A stretch of 64,000 nt of DNA from Brevibacterium yomogidense (GTDB lineage: Bacteria > Actinomycetota > Actinomycetes > Actinomycetales > Brevibacteriaceae). Location of the stretch: positions 310,001-374,000 of the forward strand of contig NZ_FWFF01000017.1 in the NCBI RefSeq assembly GCF_900163715.1, given 5' to 3'. A model generated the notes under the pieces. The model made no database searches and was not told the origin of the DNA. It saw only the letters and a list, made by a program, of their open reading frames with translations. Positions 34,265-42,200 of the stretch are shown here, one piece after another. How positions within the stretch are numbered: position 1 is the stretch's first letter; each line of letters begins with the position of its first letter. Made by a program: the position numbers and the translations under genes.

Positions 34265-36616
34265 ATGAGTATCGCGCGTGACTCGAAGAGTGCGACGGTC
34301 CGCACGACAGCGGTCAAGAAGTCGCAGTCTGCACCCTTGCCGGACCTCGCCGAAGAGCAGGCATATGTCGATCATGCGTATGAGACGCATCGGCAAGCAG
34401 CTCTCGCGACGCAGAAGGTACGCGCTACCCCGTCAGCCACACCAGCGGACCACCGCGCGAAGAGCGCGACACTGTCGGGTGAAGCACGGCTGGGACCCAA
34501 CGACCCGGCGTCAGTCGGGTGGATGGAAGACGCAACCGGTCGTCGGTACTACATCGGCAAGACGACGATCCTGGACGAGGAGAAGACCCCGCTCGTCGTC
34601 AACTGGAAGACACCGATCGGCGGGAAGTTCCTCGCGGCGATGCCCGGTGACAGCCAGGGCCTCCGGTCGAAGAGGTCATTCACGACAGCCAAGAACACGA
34701 TCAGGTCGTACTCTGACAGCCACTTCCGAACGTCTGCGCATGAGGGTGGAGGCGAACCTCCGGTCGAGGATCAGACTGACGCCGACGGGTCAGGATTCGC
34801 CCTCGACGATGCTGTGCTCGCTGCCATGGACGCGCATCGCGACTCGTCGATGCACGACATCGTCGCGACGATCCAGGCGGACCAGTACAGGATCCTGTCA
34901 CACGATCCCGACGACATCCTGCTCATCCAGGGCGGCCCCGGAACGGGCAAGACGGCGGTCGCCCTGCACCGTCTGTCGTGGCTGCTGTACAACCAGGCGG
35001 GTGCTCAGGATGCGGATGACGTCCTGGTCGTCACGCCCAACTCGACCCTGACGGCCTATATCCGCAATGTCCTGCCGGCCCTCGGTGACGAGGGCATCAG
35101 GCAGATCGCGATCTCCGAACTGGGACAACGATTCGTGCGGAAGCCGCGCCACGAGTATTCGAGTGTCGGAGTACTGAAGGCCGACGCAAGAATGGTCGCA
35201 GTCCTGCACCGTGGGCTCCAGAACAGGGTCGGCCTGTCCGGAGACGAGCTCACAGTGCGGATGCCTGCGACACGGGAAGTTGCGGTTCTCCCTGCACCTG
35301 CGGTGAATGCCGCGGCGAAGCGATACAGCCACATGCCGTACCTCGCGGGCCGTACGGCACTTGCGGAGAAGCTGCGGCAGGAGCTGGTCGATCGGTACCC
35401 GCTTCCGAGGAGGAGTACGTTCGAGCAGTCGTTCGACGCCCAATCGTTCAACAGCCAGGTCGACCGCGTGTGGCCGGCGCTGTCCCCACAGCAGTTCCTC
35501 CGTGACCTCTTCTCATCGAAGCGCCAGCTCGCAGCTGCGAGCGAGGGGATCCTCTCCGACGAGGAGACCAACCTCCTCTACCGGGCGTCCGCTCCATCGA
35601 TCTCCGAGGAGGGCTGGACCGATTCCGACGCGTTCCTACTCCACGAGGTCCAGGCGCAGCTCGATCCCGCGAAGATCCGCAGATACGGCCACATCATCGT
35701 CGACGAAGCTCAGGACCTTGCGGGTATGCAGCTGCAGGCGATCAAGCGCAGTTCGCGCAACGGGGCGTTGACGCTCGCCGGTGACGTTGCTCAGTCAACG
35801 GGCGCCAACCGCCGCGATTCGTGGAAATCCGTCATGGACCTTCTCACCCGACGACCGCCCGGTCAGCTGTGGAGTGCGGAGGCGGTGACGCGGAAGACTC
35901 TCAGGTACGTGTACCGAGTGCCTCGCGAAGCTCAGGTGCTTGCGAATTCGCTGCAGGATGAGGTCGCGCCCGATCTCGATGTCCCGCAGTCGATGCGCGA
36001 TGCGGGCTACGTCCCGAGAGTGACGCGGGCCGAGCGCAGCGACGTGGCGGATGCAGTTCTGAAGACGGTTGAGCCTCATGTCGCCGATGGACTCATGATC
36101 GGCATCATCGCGCCACTGTCTCTGCATGCTGCGATCGGACCAGCACTCACGGAGGCTGACGTCTCGTTCGTCTTCGCACGCGACGGCGAGCTCGGCGACG
36201 GCGTCAACGTGGTCACGCCCGAAGCGGCGAAAGGCCTGGAGTTCGATGCAGTCGTCATCGTCGACCCTCAGCAGATCTACGAAGGTGACGCGGGTGCACG
36301 ACTTCTCTACATTGCGCTGACTCGCACGACGTCCCGGCTGGACCTCGTCATGGTGGACGGTCGAATGCCGGCTGCACTGCAGCCGCACCTCGACATCCCC
36401 GCTCCGGCCGTGCCCGTCCACGCACCGGCCGTGCCGGTCGAGGTCGTGTCGGCGAAGGGTCCTTCGCCGCGTCGTCACGCCTCGTTGACCGACGAGTTCG
36501 TGGCGATGACCGCGGAGCTCCACCTCGAGGCGATCGAGTCGCAGGTGCACCCCGAACTCGTTCCACGCGTAGTCGAGATGATGCAGGAGATGCTCATGAA
36601 GCGCGACGGGTCTTGA
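34265..36616 (+). CDS. HelD/UvrD-family ATPase, last gene of PLD operon
   Basis: About 783 residues from ATG 34265. The frame is open back to 34136, directly after the helicase stop, so a longer start is possible. LAEEQAYVDHAY near the N-terminus and a GRRYYIGKTTILDEE block are typical of HelD (helicase IV-like). SF1 motifs follow: QGGPGTGKTAVALHR at about residue 222, HIIVDEAQDLAGMQ at about 477, LTLAGDVAQSTG at about 500, and LLYIALTRTTSRLDLV near the end. Housekeeping HelD recycles stalled RNA polymerase. Here, in one transcriptional unit with a PLD nuclease and an SF2 motor, it more likely acts in DNA processing or as the regulator of the complex. That role is inferred. Confidence 0.8.
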   Translation: MSIARDSKSATVRTTAVKKSQSAPLPDLAEEQAYVDHAYETHRQAALATQKVRATPSATPADHRAKSATLSGEARLGPNDPASVGWMEDATGRRYYIGKTTILDEEKTPLVVNWKTPIGGKFLAAMPGDSQGLRSKRSFTTAKNTIRSYSDSHFRTSAHEGGGEPPVEDQTDADGSGFALDDAVLAAMDAHRDSSMHDIVATIQADQYRILSHDPDDILLIQGGPGTGKTAVALHRLSWLLYNQAGAQDADDVLVVTPNSTLTAYIRNVLPALGDEGIRQIAISELGQRFVRKPRHEYSSVGVLKADARMVAVLHRGLQNRVGLSGDELTVRMPATREVAVLPAPAVNAAAKRYSHMPYLAGRTALAEKLRQELVDRYPLPRRSTFEQSFDAQSFNSQVDRVWPALSPQQFLRDLFSSKRQLAAASEGILSDEETNLLYRASAPSISEEGWTDSDAFLLHEVQAQLDPAKIRRYGHIIVDEAQDLAGMQLQAIKRSSRNGALTLAGDVAQSTGANRRDSWKSVMDLLTRRPPGQLWSAEAVTRKTLRYVYRVPREAQVLANSLQDEVAPDLDVPQSMRDAGYVPRVTRAERSDVADAVLKTVEPHVADGLMIGIIAPLSLHAAIGPALTEADVSFVFARDGELGDGVNVVTPEAAKGLEFDAVVIVDPQQIYEGDAGARLLYIALTRTTSRLDLVMVDGRMPAALQPHLDIPAPAVPVHAPAVPVEVVSAKGPSPRRHASLTDEFVAMTAELHLEAIESQVHPELVPRVVEMMQEMLMKRDGS

Positions 36617-36618
36617 CC

Positions 36619-37881
36619 TCAGGGGCCGTCCGCAGTGAAGTCCAGGCGCTTCGGGCGAAAGGCGATGAACACCGTGAGGATGACGCCTGCAGTCACGAGA
36701 AGTGCGGCTTCCAGGGACACCGCATCCGCAAGGATCCCTTCGAGGATCGAGGCCAGCGGTCGGGAACCGACGAAGCCGACCATCCACAGCGCCATCACTC
36801 GTCCACGCATCACCTGGGGGACACGCAGCTGAACCAGGTTCATCGCCGCGGTGTTGGCAATCATGAACCCGACACCTGCGACAGCGAATGCGCACATCGC
36901 TGTCACCGGAGTGGGTGCCAGTGCTACAAGAGTCGTGCCGAGGATCATAGCGGCAAGGCCAACCTGGAGGACTCGTGGTTGCCGCGCCGGCCAGCTGAGG
37001 AGTCGGTACGCGAAGAATCCGACGACGGCCCCGAGGCCGAACGCGCCGGTGAGCTGACCGACCACGTGAGTCCCGCCGCCGAGCTCGTCGGCGATGACCG
37101 GGGCGAGGGTGATCGAGGGTTCGGATCCGAATCCGACTGCAGCCACCACGATCAGCAGGAGGAGCATTGTGCGATCACGGCGTACATAGCTCAGCGCAGC
37201 ACGGACCCGGAAGTCGGTGCCGGCTGCTTGCTCCGTTCCAGCAGGTAACGCAGCAAGCATAGTCATCACGACGAACAGCGCATGGGCCAACCCCGCGAGT
37301 GCGAACGCGAGGGCCGGGCTGTACTGGGCGGCAACGAAGGTCCCTCCGGCAGGACCAGCCACCCGGGCGAGGGTCATAGGGAGGGAGTTCAACGCCATCG
37401 CTGTCGGGAACTCGTCGCGGCGAATGAGCAAGGGGATGATCGACTGCTGTGCTGGCCCTCCCACCACGAACCCGAGCCCGGTGATCAGAGTCGCCGCGAG
37501 CACAATGACGGCGTCGAGCTGACCTTCGAGGTCACCGCGGACAAAGCAGAAGGCTGCCAACGACCCCGATCCCAGAAAGCAGAGCACTCGTCCCAGGACG
37601 ATCTGTCGACCGATGTTGCCGCGATCGGCCCAGGTGCCGCTGAGTGGTGTGAGGAAGATCTGCGGTGCGAACTGGACGACGGAGACAAGACCGACCCACA
37701 GCGCCGATCCAGTGGCCGCATAGACCACGACTGCAGCCACGATGCTGTGGATCCAGATTCCCACCCCGCTGATCAGCTTGCCCCAGAAGAGCGCTCCGAA
37801 CTGCCTATCGAGGGTCAGGCGCACCGCACCGCGCGGAGGAGTCTGGTCCCCTGCAGCGGAGTTCTCTGGGACGCCTCTCAT
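36619..37881 (-). CDS. MFS exporter
   Basis: 420 residues with about twelve hydrophobic segments, of the enterobactin-exporter-like MFS group. The loop GTWADRGNIGRQ after the second segment is the MFS signature. It is probably a drug or metabolite exporter in the cytoplasmic membrane. Its start overlaps the end of the MarR gene by four bases, so the pair is one operon and the pump is presumably induced when the MarR protein binds its ligand. It converges with the HelD-like gene with two bases between the stops. Confidence 0.85.
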   Translation of the reverse strand: MRGVPENSAAGDQTPPRGAVRLTLDRQFGALFWGKLISGVGIWIHSIVAAVVVYAATGSALWVGLVSVVQFAPQIFLTPLSGTWADRGNIGRQIVLGRVLCFLGSGSLAAFCFVRGDLEGQLDAVIVLAATLITGLGFVVGGPAQQSIIPLLIRRDEFPTAMALNSLPMTLARVAGPAGGTFVAAQYSPALAFALAGLAHALFVVMTMLAALPAGTEQAAGTDFRVRAALSYVRRDRTMLLLLIVVAAVGFGSEPSITLAPVIADELGGGTHVVGQLTGAFGLGAVVGFFAYRLLSWPARQPRVLQVGLAAMILGTTLVALAPTPVTAMCAFAVAGVGFMIANTAAMNLVQLRVPQVMRGRVMALWMVGFVGSRPLASILEGILADAVSLEAALLVTAGVILTVFIAFRPKRLDFTADGP

Positions 37882-38345
37882 GCCTGGACGAACCGCTCGT
37901 CGATGCTGAAGCTCAGCCGGTGCAGCAGCTCGGCGAGTTTCGTGACATCGTGATCGTCCCAGTCAACGGTGGCTTCTGCGATGACTTGTCGTCGGCGGAC
38001 GGTCGCCTGCTCGAGGACCGCGTCACCTTGCGCACTGAGGCTTAGCCGCGTGTGGCGTTTGTCATCACCGCACACTGACTTCACGAGCAGGGATCCCTTG
38101 ACCGTGTTGTCTATCAACCGGCTCGCAGTCGAGTGCTTCACGCCGAGTTCCGCGGCCACCTGCCCGATCGACGGGCCGCCGTCGTCGGTTGTCAATCGCG
38201 CGACCGCACGGAGCACTCGCACCGAAGCGATTCCGCCGTCAAAGCCCAGGCCGTCCAGGATCCACCTGTGATACGACGGGCGCTGAGTCGCGATCCGAAA
38301 GCTGTGTATCGCGTCGTCAAGCGAATGCAGATCCTTGGTGTCCAT
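37878..38345 (-). CDS. MarR-family transcriptional regulator
   Basis: 155 residues. A winged helix is visible in SIGQVAAELGVKHSTASRLIDNTVKGSLL and the wing KRHTRLSLS. The N- and C-terminal helices would form the dimer. It is translationally coupled to the exporter gene. A perfect 10-bp inverted repeat begins 8 bp upstream of its start codon, the usual place for autorepression. Confidence 0.88.
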   Translation of the reverse strand: MDTKDLHSLDDAIHSFRIATQRPSYHRWILDGLGFDGGIASVRVLRAVARLTTDDGGPSIGQVAAELGVKHSTASRLIDNTVKGSLLVKSVCGDDKRHTRLSLSAQGDAVLEQATVRRRQVIAEATVDWDDHDVTKLAELLHRLSFSIDERFVQA

Positions 38346-38352
38346 ATCTATA

Positions 38353-38391
38353 TGTGTAGCACATGCATATATTGCAGCCAGGTGCTACACA
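38353..38391. promoter_or_regulatory. Candidate MarR operator
   Basis: TGTGTAGCAC at 38353-38362 is repeated inverted as GTGCTACACA at 38382-38391, with an AT-rich centre (ATGCATATATT). It lies immediately before the MarR start codon. Probable binding site controlling the MarR-exporter operon. Confidence 0.65.
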
Positions 38392-38463
38392 ATGCTCGCG
38401 CTGTCTCGTTCAGCTCGGCATACGACGCGTATAGGACCTCTTAGAAGACGATTCGCAACATGG

Positions 38464-39222
38464 TCAGGAGTCACCAGCACCGCTGAGAAGCAGATCGTCC
38501 AATGACGTCGACGGGACTGCGATCCACCCTTCGACCCGGGCTGCTGAACGTGCCTCTGGCGGCGGCGCGTGCGTGAGTCCCAGGTAGTGCGCCCGCGCGA
38601 TGAGGGCTGAGACCGAAGCGTCGAACGCATCATCGGATCGTTCTATGAGTCGCATGTGTTCGTCGCTGACGTCGAACCAGGGAGCGCGTGCGGTGAGTTT
38701 CTCGAGCGCGCGGCGACGGAGTGCTGCAGTCGTCTTGTAGCCGCGTACTACGACCTCCCACTGCCGTAGAGCCACGGCCGGGTACACCTCCACGACTCGG
38801 CCGGCACCGGAGCGGTCCACCGGCTCATCATCGCGGGCGAACACGTCGATTAGTTCGGCGCACCGCATAGCGGTGAGGCCGAGCCGGTCCGTCGCGACGC
38901 TCAGCGGACGCTGGCCGGTGAGCTCACGGACGAACCGGTCAGTGTGCCGGTAAGCGAGTCGCCTACGCCAGTCGAGTCCCGACTCGTCGCGTTCTGGCAG
39001 TTGCCCTGCGGCATGGGCGGTGAGGAACTCTACGAACTCGATCGGCCAGCCGAAGGCACAGTCGATGCCGACGGAACCGGCGCCTCGGGAGCGGTCGATG
39101 ACTGTCTCATCGTCCACGTCCACCTGGAGGTGGTCGAGTGAGGCACCGCCTGCGTGCCACGAAATGGTGGCCAGCGCCGTCTTCTTCGGCTCTGCCGCGA
39201 GGTCGACGCCGACGGTGAACAT
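38464..39222 (-). CDS. DUF429 family protein
   Basis: 252 residues from ATG 39222, where the conserved text FTVGVDLAAEPKKTALATISW begins. Further family marks are GSVGIDCAFGWP, YRHTDRFVRELTG and EVYPAVALRQW, with DDAFDASVSALIARA near the end. The fold is RNase H-like with conserved acidic residues (D of VGVDLA, D of GIDCAF, D of DAFDA), but no activity is established. A longer frame to 39300 would run through a terminator hairpin, so the shorter start is preferred. Confidence 0.85.
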   Translation of the reverse strand: MFTVGVDLAAEPKKTALATISWHAGGASLDHLQVDVDDETVIDRSRGAGSVGIDCAFGWPIEFVEFLTAHAAGQLPERDESGLDWRRRLAYRHTDRFVRELTGQRPLSVATDRLGLTAMRCAELIDVFARDDEPVDRSGAGRVVEVYPAVALRQWEVVVRGYKTTAALRRRALEKLTARAPWFDVSDEHMRLIERSDDAFDASVSALIARAHYLGLTHAPPPEARSAARVEGWIAVPSTSLDDLLLSGAGDS

Positions 39223-39252
39223 GTATGCGAGCGTATCCGCTGACAGGCAGCA

Positions 39253-39286
39253 AAGCGCCCGGCTGAGAGTCCTCAGCCGGGCGCTT
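39253..39286 (-). terminator. Strong hairpin terminator after the carrier gene
   Basis: A perfect 15-bp stem (39253-39267 with 39272-39286) and AGTC loop, followed on the minus strand by TTTG. It lies 30 bp after the stop of the MatC-like gene and before the DUF429 start. Confidence 0.85.
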
Positions 39287-39316
39287 CGTCGGTCACTCAC
39301 ATGACACCGTCCATCA

Positions 39317-40687
39317 TCACCATCCGGGGACGACGAAGATCAGCCACGTGACGATCGGTGCGATGAGGACCATGGAGAAGCCCCATCGCATGAGCTGCTT
39401 GAACACCTTGTCGCGTTCCTGCTCGGGCGAGTTCGCCACGACCAGAGCACCGGACGTGGAGAACGGGCTGGAGTCCACGACGGAGGACGAGATCGCCAGG
39501 GCGATGATGAGCCCGATCTCGCTCACGCTGCCGGTCATCAGGAACGGCACGGCCAGCGGGATGAGTGCACCCAGGATGCCGGTGGTCGACGCGAACGCGG
39601 AGACGACCGCGCCGATGAAGCAGATGATGAGAGCGGCGAACAGCGGCGCGCCCATGCCTGCGACCTGATCTCCGAGCCAGTCGATGGTGCCGAGTCGCTG
39701 CAGCAGTCCCACGTAGGTGACGATGCCGCAGATGAGCAGCACGGTCGGCCAGGCGACCTTGCTGACCGCGCCCTTGCTCACCTTGGGGGAGAACAGCGAG
39801 ATGATCACGGCGATGCAGATCGCGGTGAAGCCCACGTCCTGGTTGAGCGGCGGGACGACCATGACGGCCAGCACGATGAGGCCGATGAGCGTGATGATGC
39901 GGTTGCGGTCCAGGGTGGTGACCTGTTCGTCCGCGTCTTCATCCTTGACCATCGTGGTCTGCACGGATCGACGGGCCGCACGGCGCTCCGGATCATCGCG
40001 GGGCGCGTCGGGCATCTTCGCTCCACGGGTGGTGGACCCGCCGGCACTGGAATCCTCCAGGCCGTGTCCGCGGTCGCGCTTGCCCAGCAGATCGCGTCCG
40101 CCGAACAGGTAGAAGCAGATCAGGCCCAGGATGACGTTGAAGAGGAACGACATGAGGAACAGCAGCACGGGGCTGCCGGGCAGGTCGTTGCGCTCGACGA
40201 CCTGGTTGGTGATCGTGCCGAAGATGCTCAGGGGGGAGAACCCGCCGGCGGTGCCGCCGTTGATGACCATGAGGCCCATGAGCAGGGGCTTGATGCCGTA
40301 GCGCCGGGCGAAGCCCATGCTCATCGGGGCGATGATCGCGATCGCGGCGGGCACGACGGCACCGAAGCCGGTGAGGATTGCGGTGACGATGAAGAACACC
40401 CAGGGGATGAGCGCGACTCTGCCGCCCACCGCCTTGACCATCGCATGGACCATCCAGTCCACGGTTCCGTTGTCCTTCGCCAAGGCGAAGAGGTAGGTGA
40501 CGCCTACGAGGATGAGGAAGAGGTCGGCAGGGAAGCCGGATAAGAGAGTGTCGACGTCCTCGCCCAGCACGAAGGTGCCGAACAGGAACGTCGCCATGAG
40601 CGCCAGGGCGCCCATATGGACGGACGTGAAGGTGGCGACGACGAACAACGCCACTAGGACGAGTATGGATAAGACTTCTAGAGACAC
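39317..40687 (-). CDS. MatC-like dicarboxylate/malonate carrier
   Basis: 456 residues with about eleven membrane segments. A conserved VINGGTAGGFSPLSIFGTITNQVV stretch is typical of the MatC N-terminal domain, and the C-terminal half has SSVVDSSPFSTSGALVVAN, the second substrate loop. A hydrophilic segment of about 55 residues with many Arg and Asp (about 205-260) links the halves. The family imports C3/C4 dicarboxylates with Na+ or H+. The gene is divergent from an aminotransferase/oxidase pair, so the substrate may feed that pathway, perhaps a 2-hydroxy acid; this is inference. Confidence 0.8.
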   Translation of the reverse strand: MSLEVLSILVLVALFVVATFTSVHMGALALMATFLFGTFVLGEDVDTLLSGFPADLFLILVGVTYLFALAKDNGTVDWMVHAMVKAVGGRVALIPWVFFIVTAILTGFGAVVPAAIAIIAPMSMGFARRYGIKPLLMGLMVINGGTAGGFSPLSIFGTITNQVVERNDLPGSPVLLFLMSFLFNVILGLICFYLFGGRDLLGKRDRGHGLEDSSAGGSTTRGAKMPDAPRDDPERRAARRSVQTTMVKDEDADEQVTTLDRNRIITLIGLIVLAVMVVPPLNQDVGFTAICIAVIISLFSPKVSKGAVSKVAWPTVLLICGIVTYVGLLQRLGTIDWLGDQVAGMGAPLFAALIICFIGAVVSAFASTTGILGALIPLAVPFLMTGSVSEIGLIIALAISSSVVDSSPFSTSGALVVANSPEQERDKVFKQLMRWGFSMVLIAPIVTWLIFVVPGW

Positions 40688-41029
40688 AATTCGCTCCGAT
40701 GCGATGTGGGAAGAAGAACGGGGTTGATTTCACCCATTGAAATCACGTATTGCTCATCGTGAAATCTTGCATCGGTGAGGCAGGTCACGTCAAGTGGGTC
40801 TCGCGTGGCGATCTTCGCCGAGTTTCGGGACATCTGTTCCGCGAGTTCTCGCGGAATTCGAGCGCTGTCCGGACTGCGGATAGCGTGTGCCGTGCGCCAC
40901 TTCTGCGTGGTAACGTGATGAGAACTTGAAACCTTGATATCGCATCGTGGAATCAGTGAAGATTCTTTTCCGGTTCATCTCTTACCCCACGTCTTTCCGC
41001 GCCCGCGAGCGCACGAAAGGGACACGACC
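40688..41029. promoter_or_regulatory. Divergent control region, carrier versus aminotransferase
   Basis: 342 bp without a gene between two diverging starts. It holds a palindrome at 40725-40745 and two near-identical CATCGTGRAATC copies (about 40754 and 40946), suggesting one regulator that acts on both promoters. No regulator gene is adjacent. GAAAGGGA at about 41015 is the ribosome site of the aminotransferase gene. Confidence 0.5.
40725..40745. promoter_or_regulatory. Candidate operator palindrome
   Basis: TGATTTCA, spacer CCCAT, TGAAATCA: perfect 8-bp arms, 38 bp upstream of the carrier start. The half site TGAAATC recurs near 40760 and, with one change, near 40950. Confidence 0.5.
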
Positions 41030-42193
41030 ATGACTCACAGCGGACGGCACTTCCTGCAGATCCCCGGCCCCAGCAATGTTCCGGATTCTGTGCTGCGTGC
41101 GATCTCCTATCCCACGATCGATCACCGCGGACCGGAGTTCCAGGAGCTCTTCTCCCACGTCCTCGCCGGCATGGGCGACATCTTCGGCACTGCCAACCAG
41201 GTCGTCATCTACCCGGCGACGGGCACCGGCGCGTGGGAAGCCGCGCTGGTCAATACGCTGAACGCAGGCGATGAGGTCCTCTTCTTCGAGACCGGACACT
41301 TCTCCACCCTCTGGACCGGACTGGCGGAGAAGTGGGGGCTGAAGCCCACGGTCATCCCCGGTGACTGGCGCACGGGCGCAGACCCGGACAAGGTCCGCGA
41401 GGTGCTCGCCGCGGACACCGACCACCGCTTCAAGGCCATCTGCGTCGTCCACAACGAGACCTCGACCGGCGTCACGAGCCGCATCCCGGAGATCCGCCGC
41501 GCGATCGACGAATCCGGCCATCCGGCACTCTTCATGGTCGACACGATCTCCTCGCTGGGCTCCGTCGACTACCGCCACGACGAGTGGAAGGTCGACGTCA
41601 CCGTGTCCGGGTCGCAGAAGGGCCTCATGCTCCCGCCCGGCATCTCCTTCAACGCCGTCAGCCAGAAGGCGCTCGACGCCCACAAGCACTCCACGCTGCC
41701 CAAGTCCTTCTGGGACTGGACGGAGATGCTCGCCTCCGGGAAGAACGGCCAGACGCCGTACACACCGAACACCAACCTGCTCTACGGGCTCAAGGAAGCC
41801 CTGCGGATGCTGAACGAGGAGGGCATGGACAACGTCTTCGCCCGCCACCAGCGCTTCGCCAAGGCCACCCGCGCCGCGGTCGAGGCCTGGGGCCTCGAGG
41901 TGCTCTGCACCAACGAGGACGAGCACTCGCCCGTCCTCACCGCCGTCATCATGCCGGAGGGCCATGACGCGGACGAGCTGCGGAAGATCATCCTCGACAA
42001 GTTCAACATGTCGCTGGGCGCCGGCCTGTCCAACCTCAAGGGCACGGTCTTCCGCATCGGCCACCTGGGTGACCTGAGCGACCTCACGCTCGCCGGCACC
42101 CTCGCCGGTGTCCAGATGGGCCTCCAGCTGGCCGGCGTCCCGATCAAGCAGGGCGGCCTCGAGGCGGCCCTCGACGTCCTCAAGGACAAGTGA
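41030..42193 (+). CDS. Class V aminotransferase, serine/alanine-glyoxylate type
   Basis: 387 residues with PLP as cofactor. The start HFLQIPGPSNVPDSVLRA and the stretch YPATGTGAWEAALVNTL are characteristic of serine-glyoxylate aminotransferases. VHNETSTGV binds the cofactor, VDTISSLGS gives the Asp, and SGSQKGLMLPPG holds the Schiff-base Lys. It transfers the amino group of serine or alanine to glyoxylate, giving glycine. ATG 41030 follows GAAAGGGA. A flavin/Fe-S hydroxy-acid oxidase starts 8 bp later, which would supply glyoxylate if it oxidises glycolate, a coherent two-step route. Confidence 0.9.
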   Translation: MTHSGRHFLQIPGPSNVPDSVLRAISYPTIDHRGPEFQELFSHVLAGMGDIFGTANQVVIYPATGTGAWEAALVNTLNAGDEVLFFETGHFSTLWTGLAEKWGLKPTVIPGDWRTGADPDKVREVLAADTDHRFKAICVVHNETSTGVTSRIPEIRRAIDESGHPALFMVDTISSLGSVDYRHDEWKVDVTVSGSQKGLMLPPGISFNAVSQKALDAHKHSTLPKSFWDWTEMLASGKNGQTPYTPNTNLLYGLKEALRMLNEEGMDNVFARHQRFAKATRAAVEAWGLEVLCTNEDEHSPVLTAVIMPEGHDADELRKIILDKFNMSLGAGLSNLKGTVFRIGHLGDLSDLTLAGTLAGVQMGLQLAGVPIKQGGLEAALDVLKDK

Positions 42194-42200
42194 CCCCCTG

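Noticed and set aside
27838-36616. DISARM or BREX as name for the PLD/helicase operon
   Set aside because: No DUF1998, no methylase and no PglX/PglZ-type genes are present, and DUF6361 and HelD are not DISARM components.
2543-36616. Prophage
   Set aside because: No capsid, portal, terminase, tail, integrase or lysis gene is seen; mobile genes are all IS transposases.
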